64,000 nucleotides of DNA from contig NC_044509.1 of assembly GCF_902362185.1 (NCBI RefSeq), positions 14,625,366 through 14,689,365 on the forward strand. The letters run 5' to 3'. Position 1 is the stretch's first letter. The number at the start of each line of letters is the position of its first letter. Made by a program: the position numbers and the translations under genes. Origin of the DNA: Chanos chanos (taxonomy: Eukaryota > Chordata > Actinopteri > Gonorynchiformes > Chanidae). This document shows positions 25,941-55,486 of this stretch, in pieces. The notes under the pieces are model-generated. The model ran no database searches, was not told the DNA's origin, and was given only the letters and a program-made list of their open reading frames with translations.

Positions 25941-26649
25941 TGTTTGGTTCCGCCTACTACTCTCACCGGAAGTTTAGATTTTGTTGTTACACTGGAGGAA
26001 AATGGCTGCTGTGAGTTTTTTTCATTGAAGGCACTGGAAGAATATTTTGTTAATTGCTTTGAACTTACAAGCAGAGGTGATGAAACTTAAAAGGCAAGTC
26101 GGATTTTACATTTGTCACATCAGTTCCTCCATGCATGCGTGTACATGCCCGCGGACCCATGCTAACTTCTGCAGCTTGATTGGAAACTAGCTAGTTAGCT
26201 TACCAGCAACTAGCAATGGAGGTGTTAAGCTAACTTAGCCACCAGCCAATCGTTTGCGTTAAAACGAGCAGTGAAGTTAGCTTGCTGTGTTGAAATCGCT
26301 GTCCCGTTGCACGGTGTCGGTTTGTTTCATTCGCATATCACACCATTGCCCACTGTAAAGTGTTCTTTGTATCTAAGATACTCAAAAGTGTTGGCTGGTC
26401 TGTTTTTCCAGTATTTTTGTAGGTTATTGGCTTTTACTCGCTAACCTTAACTACAGATTGGTGTACTTGCTATATATAGCTCTGAGACGTTGTTATGCAA
26501 ACATTACACCACAACCGCGCTCAACAAGAACAGATTTAGACAGATTGCATCTCCGATTCCAGGGTTTGAATGGTCAATCTATGGAGGTGACAGTTCTGGG
26601 GTAAGGACAGCACAGCCTCCCGTCACATAGCAACTGGTGGTGGACCACA

Positions 26650-26652
<3 letters not shown>
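25941..26652 (+). promoter_or_regulatory. supt20h: supt20h promoter and 5' UTR exons
   Basis: An ETS-type motif CCGGAAGT lies at 25966-25973. A first exon ends at 26010 with donor GTGAGT. A second 5' exon runs from 26563 (acceptor GATTCCAG) to 26652, ending exactly in the start codon. Joining the two gives a 16-codon upstream frame starting ATGGCTGCT and stopping in exon 2, before the main ATG. No TATA box is evident, as expected for a housekeeping gene. Confidence 0.6.
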
Positions 26653-38614
<11,962 letters not shown>

Positions 38615-39501
38615 CGAACGAACCAACCAACCAATGAACTGTCTCCGTTGGCCCACCCACCCAAATACACATATACTCACTCACACACACACACACACAC
38701 ACACCTACACCCAGCCGGTAAACCCATCATGACATCAAAAATAATACTGTGCTCTTTTTTTTTTGTTTGTTTATTTTGTTTCATACTGTGGCGCATACAG
38801 ACAGACAGGTCTTTTTTTTTTTTTTTTTTAATTTGTTTTGTAGCTACAGAAAAGATACGTCTATTTGACTTCAGGTCAAAACACAGAATGTGTACCTTGA
38901 ACCAGGACTTTTAGACCAGGGCACCTGTATTTAAGATCATTCATATTTTTTAAACAGAGATATAAAAAAAAAAAATTAGATGATTCTCATATGGTTATAT
39001 ATGGCATGCTGTCGTTTCCCCCCCCCCCTAAAAGCATCATTCTTCCAGGAGCCACTAGGGGGCACTACACACTGTCAAAAGAGGGCAATGCAATCTAGCC
39101 TAAGCCTCCTCATATTTGACAAATACTTTTCTCCTTTTTTTTTTTTTTGTTTTGTTTTTTTCGCCTACTCTCCACCCCTCCCTTTTCGCCGGTTCCGAGA
39201 GCGATGGGCCTTTTTCGTCCCCTCCTCAGCATGCAAATTCATGTGCAGTTTTTTTCTACAGCACATTTTAAATGGCATTTTGTTGTACTCAAGGGGACTT
39301 AGTGTATATTCTTATGAAAAAAAAAAGAAAAAATCAGGTGTGTGGAAGAACATTTCTGAACACTGAGGCAGAATTTTTGTAAATGGTCTTTGTCAGCAGT
39401 TTTATTGTGATAAAAAAAGAAATTATATATTGACAGTGAAAATACAAGTTTTAGATAAAAAAAAAATGTGCAAGTTGGTTTTTTTTCCCGCTCTTTTGTC
39501 T
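38615..39501. other. Overlapping 3' flanks of supt20h and exosc8
   Basis: The two genes converge here with 887 bp between stop codons. The stretch has a (CA)n tract at about 38681-38703 and many A/T homopolymers. The AATAAA of exosc8 (minus strand) is at 39401-39406. No unambiguous signal for supt20h was picked out. Confidence 0.6.
39401..39406 (-). terminator. exosc8: Poly(A) signal AATAAA for exosc8
   Basis: The plus-strand TTTATT reads AATAAA on the minus strand, about 96 bp past the exosc8 stop. This is a plausible short 3' UTR. Confidence 0.55.
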
Positions 39502-41819
39502 TCATTTTTTCGCTTTTACGCTCTCCATGACCTTGTCGATCAGTTTGCTGACCTCTCGGTTTCGCATCACCGCTCGATTTATACAATCCTGAAGCTTCTC
39601 TCCAGACAGAGATGAACCTCCTGAAGGAAGGAAAAAATGTTTTAGATTTAAATTCTGATGTTACACTTCTTAAAGTCTACAACCTAATTTTAACCACCTT
39701 CGGATTGGCTGACTTTCATCTCACCTGGTTTATGTAGCATGCAGAGTCGATCTTCTTCGTCAGTTACCACCGTCATTAACGCTGTAGACAGACCCTCCTC
39801 CTCTGCCGTAGGGTCCACTATAATAACCGAACTTTAAAAAAAAGGGATTACTGTATATAATGTTTAACCATAATTGGGTTATGATCTAAATTTGTGTTAA
39901 GTTAGTGAAAAAGCAGTATCCGCGGGAAACGAGGCTTACTCGTCAAACACGGAGAACGAGGACGCAGTAGGATGTCTGTTGATCTTGAGGCGATTCTTCT
40001 TTTGGAAGTCTACCTCTGCCAAATCTGTCTCTTTGTTTATTGTCACTTCTGGAAGTTGTGCTAAGGAAAGAAGAATACAACAGCAATGTCAAAAACTGAT
40101 ATACGAGACGGAGTTTCGGAATGCTGTGGGGATAATGCTTACCATTCTTCAGGGCCGCAAGTAGAGCTATGATACACGCGTCCAACAAATTTCCATCGTA
40201 ATCTAAACACATGATATCGCAGTAGAGCACCCAGCAAAGCTGAAAAGCACAGCAAATTATTTTAGTCCACTTTCGGAAACTTTAAATTTACAAAAACACC
40301 GTTTTGTTTTTACATAAGTTTTGTTTTTAACTTTACATAAGTTAAAGTAAACCCCTTACCTTTCCTTTTTCGATGCACAAGTCCTTTTTCTGTATTACAT
40401 CAGAGCTACAAATTAGAGAGCGATGTTAATGTCTGCATTTAACGTACTGACACAGTTATATTGACGTCCCCGCATACGTTTATATTAGACATCTGGAAAT
40501 ATGGTTGCCAAGCTACCTCTCAATAACATCCGCGACAAACTGACTCGCTGCCTGGGCCTTCTCTCCTGGTGGTCCCGGCCGGAATCTGGAGGAACACAGT
40601 GGTGGTAGGTCCACATTCGGTACTACGACACAGATTGGAAAATGAGTCATGAATTGAATGATGACAACTTGCATTTAAATATTAGTATTAGGTTTACATA
40701 ACAAGATAAACATATTTACCAATGTAGCCGCTCTCAGGCGCATCAACTGTGGGTGCTGCTAATTCCTTTATAAAAAAGGAATTTAGTCAGAGGAATTGTT
40801 TTGGTATGATGGTGCTCCATACCAATACGACACTAAAGTGCAATGAGTAATAAAAGCAACAAGTACTGAAAAACAAACAGGATCAAAAGCCGTACAATGT
40901 ACAGTAATACTATCAATAAAATATTAAAAGAGGTAGAAAATATACTAAGAATTGAAATATAAATTATAAGATGTGCAAAGGAGAATACACAGATGACTGA
41001 ACATTTTAAATAATGCAGACAGCCCGTTCAAGTTAAGTATGGTTGTAATCTGCAAGTGTTTCAGTTAGGGTAAAGAGTGTGAAATCAGCCTAAACCTTAC
41101 CGCTTTTATTCCACAAATAACCGTGGTGTTACCGATCTTAACTAAAGCGGATCCATCGGCAGTGTTTATGGAACCTGAGGAGACATTGACGTAACTTAAG
41201 CTTCTTTTGTCACTACTTGCGTATTTGTTGCATAGTCCTTTTTCCAACGTTAAACTGTCCCTCAGCAGACGTAAAGTATCCATCACTCACCTATGTTCAG
41301 CGTTGTCGCTCTGAACTCTCCGAGTTCCCTTCCATCAGGCCGGCAGTTCTCTTTCTATACGGTAATACGACATATTAAAAGTTAACACAGATACAAGAGG
41401 CAACGAAAAAAAACCAGTACATGTCTTTTTATGGTCGGTGCGGTCACACAACTTACCAAAAAGCTTCTGTGATATTCGAGAGGTTCTGCCGTTCTACAGA
41501 GACAAATAAAAAATGAGAGATATGTCATTTATGTGAAACGTTGGCAGCGGCAATACTGTCGTTTTACATTTGCCTCGACAGCAAGGTAACGGAGAGAGTG
41601 AATATTCGTGAATTCAGTTACACTGTGCCAGTCCCAGTTGTGTATTTTAGCCAGTTTTTTCAATTAAACGAGGACTTAAGGCCAAAGAGACAAATTGTCA
41701 TGTTGTTAAAGTTGTTGTAGAAGAAGCATATCAAATCGGGAACAGCATAAAGACTACTAAATACTGCTTGCCATCAAAACAAATGCACGCTAACTCACTT
41801 ACTTGAAACCGGCTGCCAT
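39502..41819 (-). CDS. exosc8: Exosome component 8 (RRP43)
   Basis: Minus-strand exons, 5' to 3', are 41803-41819, 41457-41493, 41291-41354, 41101-41174, 40720-40765, 40517-40622, 40360-40405, 40143-40239, 39940-40060, 39725-39831 and 39502-39620. They sum to 277 aa (human 276). The protein starts [20 protein letters not shown] and keeps the RNase PH-fold landmarks [57 protein letters not shown] and [15 protein letters not shown]. It is a structural, catalytically inactive subunit of the six-member ring of the nuclear and cytoplasmic RNA exosome. The first exon carries only 17 coding bases. It shares an upstream region with alg5. Confidence 0.97.
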
Positions 41820-42371
41820 GATGCTACAAATATACCACGTGAATAACGCCGAGCGGACTCTAGGGAACGCAGATTCGATTGAATATTTATCGTTACAGAC
41901 CAAGAGCTCAAGTTCGGAAACATCTAAATTTCTATTATACAATATGTAGTTCAATCTAATTTAATATTAGAACAATTTAAAAAGATTCGAAGCACATGTG
42001 TCCGCGTACGAATAAGCGAATCCGAAATAATGAATTAGCGCGCTAATAACTCTACAACCTCCTATCCAACAGGGGTCGCAGCCTTTTCACCTGCACAAAG
42101 TTGCTACGAATCAGAGCCGTCTGGTTAAAATGTGATGATGTGGTCGGACTTCCGCATAGGTGTTTCTCTGTGAGTGGAAGTAAAGTTTCACAATGAATTT
42201 GTAACGACTCCACCTGAAATTCAATTCCTCTGTCTATGATCTGCTACTGCTGTATGTAGTCTTAGACATTTCGTTGTATGGTCTCCTTGTCTGAGATCCA
42301 AAAGCTGGAACACAACTTGCCTCGAGCAGTGACACATCCCCGCAACAGCGTCTTACCAAGGGGAGTGGAGA
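41820..42371. promoter_or_regulatory. Shared exosc8/alg5 head-to-head promoter region
   Basis: The two start codons point away from each other across 552 bp. No exon or repeat was seen between them. An ACTTCCG motif (reverse of the ETS-type CGGAAGT) is at about 42149-42155, and no TATA box is obvious. The head-to-head arrangement is also found in human. Confidence 0.7.
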
Positions 42372-45300
42372 ATGGATCTTTGCCTGTGTGAATTGATTAA
42401 ATGTTTAGGCGTCCTGGCGGTTGTCGCTTTATTCTTGGTAAGCCTCTTAATCCATATTCTCTATTATGTCCACTAGCGACTTAACCTAACAGTATTTGAT
42501 AGGACTGGTCATTGCCTGGGTCTCTTGAGTTACTAATGCAGCTTCAGTGTTTAACTGTGAACTGGCTTAGTTGATTATGTGATGTATTCGTCATAAATTT
42601 TCGCCACGAGGGTCCTGGAGTATTTGTTTGTAATTTACAATTGTAGAAAGCAGTTACTTGCCCCAGATGTCAGAGGCCTCTCGAGGAATTTCTTAAAGTT
42701 CATTTTATCCATCTTTGCTAGGTCGTCCTTATCGCTCATCTCAGTGCCAGTATGATAGATCTGAAGCGTCACGAGAGGGAGAAATATTTCCTTACCTCCG
42801 ACAGCAGGACAGAGCCGTTTCCTAGTCTATTCGATCCCCATTCACTGGAGCTCTCCGTGGTTGTCCCCTCCTACAATGAGGAACTCCGATGTAAGTTACC
42901 TTAACTTAACTGTAATTGTTGATGTACCGGTTAAGAAGCAACCGTGTGTTGCTGTCATACCATGAGCAGTCATTCATATATTTTTCATTTCCTTATAGAC
43001 CTAAGCTATTAGCTTATAAAAGAGCATGTTTTGCCTTAGAAATACCAAATTCAGCCAAACGCATCACAGGACATGACAGCAGGTTATTTTACTCGTAACT
43101 GAAAATATTCACACGTTTTTTTCTTTAGCATTTTAGCAAGATATGATGCAGGAATAAATGGTCTATATTCAGCTCTTTGTAGCCCGCTTCAGTGAGCTAA
43201 ATATTCATAAGTATCCTGAATATTCATGAGCACATTTAAATGTTTCAGCCTATCAGATGTCTGTACCATACTACTAATCACAGCATCCCAGGCTCAGCTT
43301 AAAACCTGCCCCCTTTCAAGGCCCACGTGCTCTGCAGTGTTTTCAATTTACAATTTACAATTTAGTATTTAGCAGACACTTTCAGCCAAAGCGACTTACA
43401 ATAAGTGCATCAGTCAGATCCTATTACCTCATAGACAGAGATCACAATAAGGCTGTGCGTTAATTTACCCTTCGTATTACGCCCCTGGAATTCTGAGACA
43501 GTGAATGACAAACACAAACACAAGACAAGGTTAGTATTTTATATATATATATGTAAAGAAAGGGAGGTTAGGCAGTGGGGGACAGGTGGGTTCTGAAGAG
43601 GTGGGTTTTCAGTTTTCTGCGGAAGATGGCAAGAGATTCTGCAGTCCTAACTGAGTGAGGGAGGTCATTCCACCACAGCGGAGAAGAGGCGTGGTCGGGG
43701 AGAACGGCTGCCGGGTTCCCGAAGTGAGGGGACCGTCAGTTGACCAGAGGTGGTAGAGCAGAGGGTTTTCCTCTGTTGTTTAAGAGCATTGACATCAGTG
43801 TGGGTTTTTTTTTCTCCCTTGCAGTGCCTGTCATGATGGACGAAACCATGGAGTACTTGGAGAAGAGACAGGTGACAATCTTCAACATTTAGCTAATTAC
43901 ATGCTAATTAACTACAGTTAATTAATTTATCTCCATTTAAAAGGGGGAGCTACTTTCCACACTGAGCTCATAGAACACCAGTGTGCATTTGTTGAGATTG
44001 TCCGTGTGATATTGGCACAGGATAAATGCTCTTATTTAACACATGTTCTCCGCTGGTGCTCTGGTGTCTAACATCTGTGCTCAGAGGGACATCTGAATGC
44101 ACAAATTTCATAACAGGATGAGGCTGACATAAATTGGGGGGGGGGGGGACATAGCTATGTTGTTTACACAAGTTCACCACAAGGTGGCAGCAGCGCACTG
44201 AAAAATGATTCTTCATGTCCTCTATACAGAAGAAACACCAGTCATTCACCTATGAGGTCATTGTTGTTGATGATGGCAGCAAAGACAAAACAACAGAGGT
44301 AATAATACAGCATCACACACTGACACAAGCTCTTGAAAGTAAATTGAGAGAATCGGTCGTCAAGACTTGGCGAGCGAAAACCGTTTGTGTTTTGACTTCT
44401 GTTTTGAGGGTCCTGTGTGAACTCAGTGTAACTAGTAGTTTGTACACACACACAGGTTGCCTTAGGGTACATGCGGAAGTACGGAGCAGACAAAGTCAGG
44501 GTCTTAACACTAGTGAAGAACCGTGGCAAAGGTGGAGCAGTGAGGATGGTAAGTCTGTTTAAATGGCCTCATCTTTCACACCATCCTTTTTCCTGAGCAC
44601 AGACGCTAAAGTGTACTCTAATGAAGTGTACATTCCCATTGTACCATCATACAGACAGATAAATGTGTCAGTTGATGAGTGAACAATGTATTGGTATAGC
44701 ATCTAACAGTTTTTAAACATGTGATATATGCCAGTGGCTTGATCTGGCTGGTCAAAGGTATGTGTATAAGTGTCTGAAGTAGAGTGTAGAAAACAGTGCA
44801 TGCTGATGTGATATCTTGAGTTTTATATAAGTGTATATATATATACACACACATACATTTATATATAACTTATATATATATATATTTGATTTTATATATA
44901 TCTATATCATTAACATGAATACATACAATCATTATATATATATCAGAATCGCTTTATTTGCCAAATGTACAACTACAGGATTTTGACTTGGTGGTACAGC
45001 GCAGTGAAAATGACATAGAGGAGCTTACTGGGTTTTTAAATAAAAGTAAGAGTAAAAAGAGAAACATAGTAAATAAATAAATAAATAAGTACAAATAAAA
45101 ATATATGTATCATTATAACTTCATATTTAATCCAACTGTATCCTATTGTGTTTTTTTGTTTGGTTGTTTTTGTGCTTTATGTTTGCTTATCTGTTTTGTT
45201 TTTTGTTTTTTTTACCTTTTGTTTGTTTTGTTTTTTTGGGGGGGGGTTTCCTTTCGGTTTGTTTTTGCCCTCACTGGACAGGGTACCATGAGCTCTCGCG

Positions 45301-47164
45301 GTAAGCTCATCCTCATGGCGGATGCTGACGGAGCCACAAAGTTCGCTGACATTGAGAAGGTGGAGGCTGCCCTTCAGAGCATTAACCCGAAGCCGGTAAG
45401 ACGCGCTAAGTTGGCCGTTTATTTTGATATTATCGCTCACGACCCAAGCCATGTCAAGAAGCTCGCGCATAACCATAAAACTCTCTGGTATAAAGTGCAC
45501 GTAAAAACCACAAGCCACGCTGCCATTTGAAATGAAAGCACCAGGGGAGGCATCGGGTGACTCTGCAGACATCCATTGGGGTTACTGCGTGAAATTTTAT
45601 TCTGTTTACTCCAATAACAAGTTGATGTATTTTAAGATCTGCTTCTCTTGTGTCTTATGTAGGATAACATGGCAATTTCCTGTGGATCCAGGGCTCATCT
45701 GGAGCAAGACTCCGTGGCTCAGGTAACACTTAGAACTGAGGTGTTTTTGGGTCAGTTTGAATTTATAAAGACCATCTCTCAACTGACACTCACAATTCAG
45801 TTTTTCCCCTCTCTGTAGACTTTTTTTTTAAAGCAAACGCCATTTGTTTTGTTTGAGCGAACTGTTCTGGTTACGTACGAGGTCCAATGCTTTGCATCTG
45901 TCTCCGTCTCTGTTACAGCGCTCTGTGTTCCGCACATTCCTCATGTATGGATTCCACTTCCTTGTGTGGTTCTTCTGCGTGAAAGGGATTAAAGACACGC
46001 AGTGCGGTTTCAAACTCTTCACTCGAGAAGCTGCCTTGAAAACCTTCTCAAGTCTGCACGTGGAACGCTGGTGAATATTAGAATATTAAACGTCTTTTCT
46101 GACACTATATATCATAGCGTAGTTTATATTATGGGCCTGTTGACCCAGCCATAGTCCACTCTCTTGCTTTCCTTCAGCATTCTTGCATCTGGTCTAATAT
46201 TGATCTTAGCGCTGGCACTTATGCAACAGACAGCTTTTTAATGGCTGTATGTTTGGTTTGTATTCTACCTGTCTCGTGTCTCCTAAATGACAACATGAAA
46301 TGTAATGTAAATGTGGTAAATTGTTGGGTTAAAAAAAAAATTCTCAAAAGTTCTTTATTCTTGTATTAAGTGAACATCATGATTTTTTTTTTTGTCTGTC
46401 AGTGTGACTGACATGTGTTGCTTGCTGTCTTTGTTTTTCTAGGGCTTTTGATGTTGAGCTCTTGTACATTGCCCAGCGCTTTAAAATCCCTATAGCCGAA
46501 GTGGCGGTGAACTGGACAGAGATAGAAGGTCGGGATTTGTAAACTAATTATTTGCTAAAAGCTGTTTTAAGGATCGAACCAGTGTGAATAATTTTCTTTC
46601 TGATTGCGTTGGCAATGTGAGGGGGTTTTTTGTTTTGTTTTGTTTTTTTTCTATAAGACTATGTACCACTAATGCCCAAATCCATTTCTCGAGGCCCAAA
46701 GCCTTGCTGCTTTCTCTGTCACCATTAATTAGAGGCGTTTTTTGTTTTTTTGGTCAACAGGGGTGTAAAGTCTTCAACCAATCAAAGGCCACAGTGGCTA
46801 GATGTTCATTGGTTGAAAGGCAGTAAAAATGACTGCCCCCCCCCCCCCAGGCATGATGTGGGGAAACCTGTTACATAGCCTGTTTAATATGAACAGTAAA
46901 CAGCATGCTGTTCAATCTGAGACAATCTCTTTTAAAGCAGAGAGCATTATGTTGTTGGAGCATAAGATTTTAACAGAAGACATTATTGTGGAATATTTAA
47001 TGCATTGTATTCCATGGTTTAAAAACTGATATGATCTATTCTGTGCAGGATCAAAGTTAGTTCCCTTCTGGAGTTGGCTGCAGATGGGCAGGGATCTTGT
47101 CTTCATAAGACTGCGTTACATCACCGGTGCCTGGAAACTGGAGTCTCCAAGAAAAACCCAATAG
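42372..47164 (+). CDS. alg5: Dolichyl-phosphate beta-glucosyltransferase
   Basis: Exons are 42372-42437, 42722-42890, 43825-43871, 44230-44298, 44456-44548, 45282-45395, 45663-45722, 45919-46070, 46443-46528 and 47049-47164, giving 323 aa (human 324). The enzyme moves glucose from UDP-glucose to dolichyl phosphate on the cytosolic face of the ER. The product donates the three glucoses of the N-glycan precursor. Residues about 11-33 form the N-terminal membrane anchor. GT2-family motifs follow: [35 protein letters not shown] and the metal-binding [10 protein letters not shown]. Conserved later blocks are [17 protein letters not shown] and [14 protein letters not shown] possible ATTAAA signal lies near 47394. 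Introns contain two dispersed repeats. Confidence 0.97.
43345..43790. repeat. Dispersed teleost repeat in alg5 intron 2
   Basis: Phrases such as TTTAGCAGACACTTTCAGCC, AAAGCGACTTACAATAAGTG, GGGTTTTCAGTTTTCTGCGG and GAGGTCATTCCACCA match a very common teleost interspersed repeat that I recall but cannot class reliably. No clear target duplication was found. Confidence 0.55.
44860..45090. repeat. (TA)n tract and dispersed-repeat fragment in alg5 intron 5
   Basis: A TA-rich region at about 44834-44942 precedes a phrase, CAGAATCGCTTTATTTGCCA onward, that is typical of common fish interspersed repeats. An (AAAT)n-like run follows at about 45070-45088. Class uncertain. Confidence 0.45.
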
Positions 47165-49440
47165 CTACTTCCGTTAGCCTGTGGATACTGACAGGCGAAA
47201 ACGGATCATGTTCCCACCCAGTCAACGATGTTACTTTGTGTCAAACGTTATCGGTCTAATGTATGGACTTGTAAATGAATCATACATGTTTTTTATATTA
47301 TGATTTTGTCCAGGCAGAATGTAAGTGCTGTTTATCACGTGACTTTTTGACGAGTGAGTGTCGATTTTGAACGGAAAAGGCTGATTTCAACCTAATTAAA
47401 AAAAAAAATTGTAGACGAGTCTTCGTCATTTAATGTTTATGTGTAAATTTTATTTACACACATACACACACAAACACTTCCAGACAGTCTGAGGTGTTTG
47501 TGCTGAGCACTTTCATTCCAGCGTTTTTTGTTTTGTTTTGGGTTTTTTTTGCTTTTCTGCATGTGGGTTTGCTGTTTATTGTTGAAACTTGGCCGATCAG
47601 AGACTTACAGCCGGCACGTGGAGCACCCTTGGAGGCAGCGCAAGGCTACTTCAGTTCAGATTCTCTGCCAACCTGTGACGGTAATTAACAGGGAAACCTG
47701 CGCGTTGAAAGACAAACTGTAGGTTTTACTCGGGAAGTGAGGGTCTCAGAGTCAGAGGTACTTCGGAAATACATAAATCAGACGGTACAAAAATCGCGAG
47801 CAGACAGTTTTTGCCGTTTCCTCTGAAGACTTAAAGGCTTCATTTGAAAGGTGCTAAATGCGACCCTCTTCATCTAATGAGGGTTAATTCTGGTCTCAAT
47901 GACCTATTGTCTATCAAAATTTTACTATGATAAGAAGTACTCATTGACTGCTCGGTGGTAGCCCACGTAAGCCATGTTTTTTCATCGTTGAATCATCGAA
48001 TCTGATTTTTTTTTTTTTTTTTTTTTTTTTGTGAAAACAACATACCTGTGCGTGTTGGAACGCACCTTATTTTTCTCACTCAAAACAAATTTTCAGGAAT
48101 GGCGTTTCCGCCTCCTACAGCACCCCGTGTTCTTTGTGGTTTGGCATCACTAATGACCTAGTTAGTCAACAATGTAAACTGGATGGCTACGCTGCTACGT
48201 TCTCTGGAGAGTGGATCCTGTTTGTCCTCCTCCCTTGCCATTCAATCGGGAACTCATTCTTTCTCCCTTCTATAATCTGTAGTCAGTTCTTGAAATATTT
48301 GTAAGTGCCTAAATATTTTCTCGTGGCTCTCGAGGTAACGTTGCTTTTTTTAAAAAAAAATATATTGTGGAACCACTCACACACTGAGTTTTTTTATTTA
48401 GGCGTCAGGGCAACACCTTGATCCACTGTGGTCAAAGGGGCCGGAGTGTTCTGCAGTGCCACTGTTTCTGACACGAATCAGCTGTGCAAATTTTATATGA
48501 TCAAAGAGAGAGCTGAATATGTATGCTGTCATTATTGGGAGTATTGTTACGTTCCCCTGCAGTTGCTGTTAACTATGAAAATGTCAAACTTCTAGACTTT
48601 CTGTCGCCATCCAGGCTTGCGTCATTAACTGGACTAGACACTGCACACACAATCGAAATGTATCCATCCGCACTGAAAAGGACTTTAGAAATAGACCTAT
48701 CGATAAAAAGATTGGCTTTCTGCCAAGCCTGTGACGGTTACGTTGTATCTGGCCTCCTTGTAGGTGCCGTCTCCGTACCTACGCGTGGCTATCAAATGTT
48801 ACAATTATCGGACCAAGACAAAACTTGTGAAGTCATTCCGTGACAAATCCTGCTGCGGTTCCCCCAAGTATAAAGTTGATCAAATTAAAACATTTGACCA
48901 CGGCATCATCACCACCATCATCGTCATCCTCACCATCCTCATCATTACAAACACTATGCGGCCAGTCTTCTAATAGCTGTCACGGTGTTAATCCAAGGTC
49001 AAGACAGATATGCCATTGTCACGTTTCCTCAGATCACACCGACACTCTCTACCCATTAGATGATCAAAGCAAAGTTGCAAGTCGTCTTTATTCCACCTAA
49101 GTATTTTTTTTACGCTGGTTGTATCACAGTGCCGTTGACACTGCAACTAATACTACGGTGAATGAACATTATTAATCGATTTAAACTAATAGCCTACTTA
49201 ATGAAGAGTTACAGAGTTTTGATGTAATGTTTACATATTAAGATGTTTACAGGAGTTTCGAGCAGGTGAAGCATCTCCCTGTCTTTCAGACTCTGTTCTT
49301 CGTCCCTAATCCTTTTGAAATGTATGGTCGTTGTCACATGTTCGCTATAGAGAGATGTAGCAAAAATCTATACTGTGCTCGGTATCGAGTATCCACCTCG
49401 CTAACTGTTTCGCCTTGTATTCGACTGTTCCACCGTGCTT
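47165..49440. other. alg5 3' flank and intergenic DNA before smad9
   Basis: A long T run is at about 48007-48030. Open frames at 47494, 48523 and 48840 have no domains or splice support. No repeat family or RNA gene was recognised. Confidence 0.5.
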
Positions 49441-49659
49441 TCCTGGGAAAGTTCCAGCTGAGCGGATGAATCCTGCACGAAGGCGCTGAGGCTCCAGTCT
49501 GGCTGACGCCGGGACATGCTGCTGTAGCGTCCCCGGCTCCATCTACACACACACGCGCGCGCGCGCGCGCGCTGCTCCTATCAGACTAAGACAGAGATAG
49601 ACAGAGGTGTAGACGACTACAGAGCAGTCCAGGAGAATTACTTGCAGATCTTAATAAAG
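49441..49659 (+). promoter_or_regulatory. smad9: Probable smad9 promoter and non-coding first exon
   Basis: A strong donor, ATAAAG|GTAAGAAG, ends an exon at 49659. The next acceptor is TTTTCTGCAG at 50353. The intervening intron is 694 bp. The transcription start is not defined. A (CA)n-(CG)n tract at 49545-49572 lies within or just before this exon. Confidence 0.55.
49545..49572. repeat. (CA)n-(CG)n alternating tract
   Basis: An (AC)n run of about 9 bases passes directly into 19 bases of perfectly alternating CG. The sequence is suited to left-handed DNA and is unusually CpG-dense for a simple repeat. Confidence 0.9.
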
Positions 49660-50353
49660 GTAAGAAGTAAAATTATTACGACCTGTTACACATATACCGC
49701 TGCATTTTTTTTTAATTTATGGGATTACTAAAACCAATTTATCATTAAAAAAACACGAACAACAGTTTGATTAAGTAAATTATAACACACTGAGACGGGA
49801 TACAAGGACGGACACAGTGTTCTCATGGATAGTGTATCTATAATGTTCTCTTGCGATTCTGCTGTAATACTGTCAGTAGTGAACTTGTTGCACAAAAAGT
49901 CTGCAGACACCATAACAGGCTAGGTGATTTTTTTTTTCTTTAAATCAACGACATAGATTACTATACTGGGTTGGTCGGTAGATGTTACATGAAAGTAATG
50001 TGACTTTACCTGTTCTTATGAGTGTTCAGGGTTTGGCTCAAAAATTACTTGCCGTTAAAGTGAAAATATAAAGAGGTTTGCGATTGTGTCCGGATAATAA
50101 AGCATTAGGTGATTAAGCCTATCTCAGCCTCGCAGACTGTGAGACGCCAGTTTCATAAGGACCTGTGTGAGAACGGAACAATAATCATCATTCCACAATG
50201 GCCTGACCGTCTGGTAGCCCATAAAAATCGAAATAGAAGCTTCCCTTACATTTTTAAACAAACAGCCGTTTTGTTGCTGTCTTTGAATACATTTTGTGCC
50301 CCTAATGCTTAATTTTTTTTAAAAAAAAAAACTGTTTGTTTGGTTTTCTGCAG

Positions 50354-54775
<4,422 letters not shown>

Positions 54776-54988
54776 CACTAAAACAACGCAACCAATGCAA
54801 CCACACAACAGGATCAAAACAGGACAAGAAGTGCACTCCAAAACTAGACACTACAATGTTCACAGTCATTTCAAAAGATGTTGGTGGTACAGGTAGACAC
54901 TAAAGTCTGTCTTTTTAGTATGATATGGTTGTTCAGCTGGAGGGTGTTTTCATTCTCCTTATGGAGTGTATTCTTTTTCCAAACCCGG

Positions 54989-55486
54989 TAGGGATGCAAC
55001 GGTACACGGTATGTTGTCGAGCTGTTCGGTATGCCCCCCCCCCCCCCCTCGGTTCAATATGCACATTAACCGCGGTATTACGATACGCCTGTCAGTTCCC
55101 TTTAATTTCCAAAACTGGATACCGCGCTGTAGACTACACGCACATTTTACGTTCAGATCCACAGAATATCAGAATTCCGTCTTACAAATCCGCTGCGTGG
55201 GAACATTTTGGATTCAGCGTTCAATACGATGACGAGGGTAAGAAGGACATAAAGAAAGAGAGTGGAGGCTGCAAGCATTGACACTGTCGGCCTAGTCAGT
55301 CATGCTGCTGTTCTTCTGAATGGAAGGTTTTATTTGTGAATAGGCGAAATAAAGAGTTCGTTGTTTAAATTGTGCTGTATTTATATACTGTTTTCTTAAA
55401 CGTAAAGATGGCAAAACCATACCGTTACCATGGCCCAAACCGTGATAGATACCGAATCGTGGGGCCACTGTACCGTTGCATCCCTA
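54989..55486 (+). mobile_element. Deleted hAT element with a zinc-finger BED remnant
   Basis: Ends are inverted repeats: TAGGGATGCAACGGTACA at 54989 and its near inverse ending ...GTTGCATCCCTA at 55486. The flanking octamers AAACCCGG (54981-54988) and AAACCTAG (55487-55494) match at six of eight bases, differing only at a CpG. Inside, a plus-strand frame near 55180-55281 reads YKSAAWEHFGFSVQYDDEG, like the start of a hAT transposase BED finger. The rest of the transposase is missing, so the copy is non-autonomous. It lies just past smad9, possibly inside its 3' UTR. Confidence 0.85.

Noticed and set aside
26002-26010. ATGGCTGCT in supt20h exon 1 as the main start
   Set aside because: Spliced to the next exon this frame stops after 16 codons, while ATG at 26650 joins to the family-conserved N-terminus.
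45105-45530. 141-aa frame starting in alg5 intron 5
   Set aside because: It is alg5 exon 6 read together with flanking intron; only 45282-45395 is coding.
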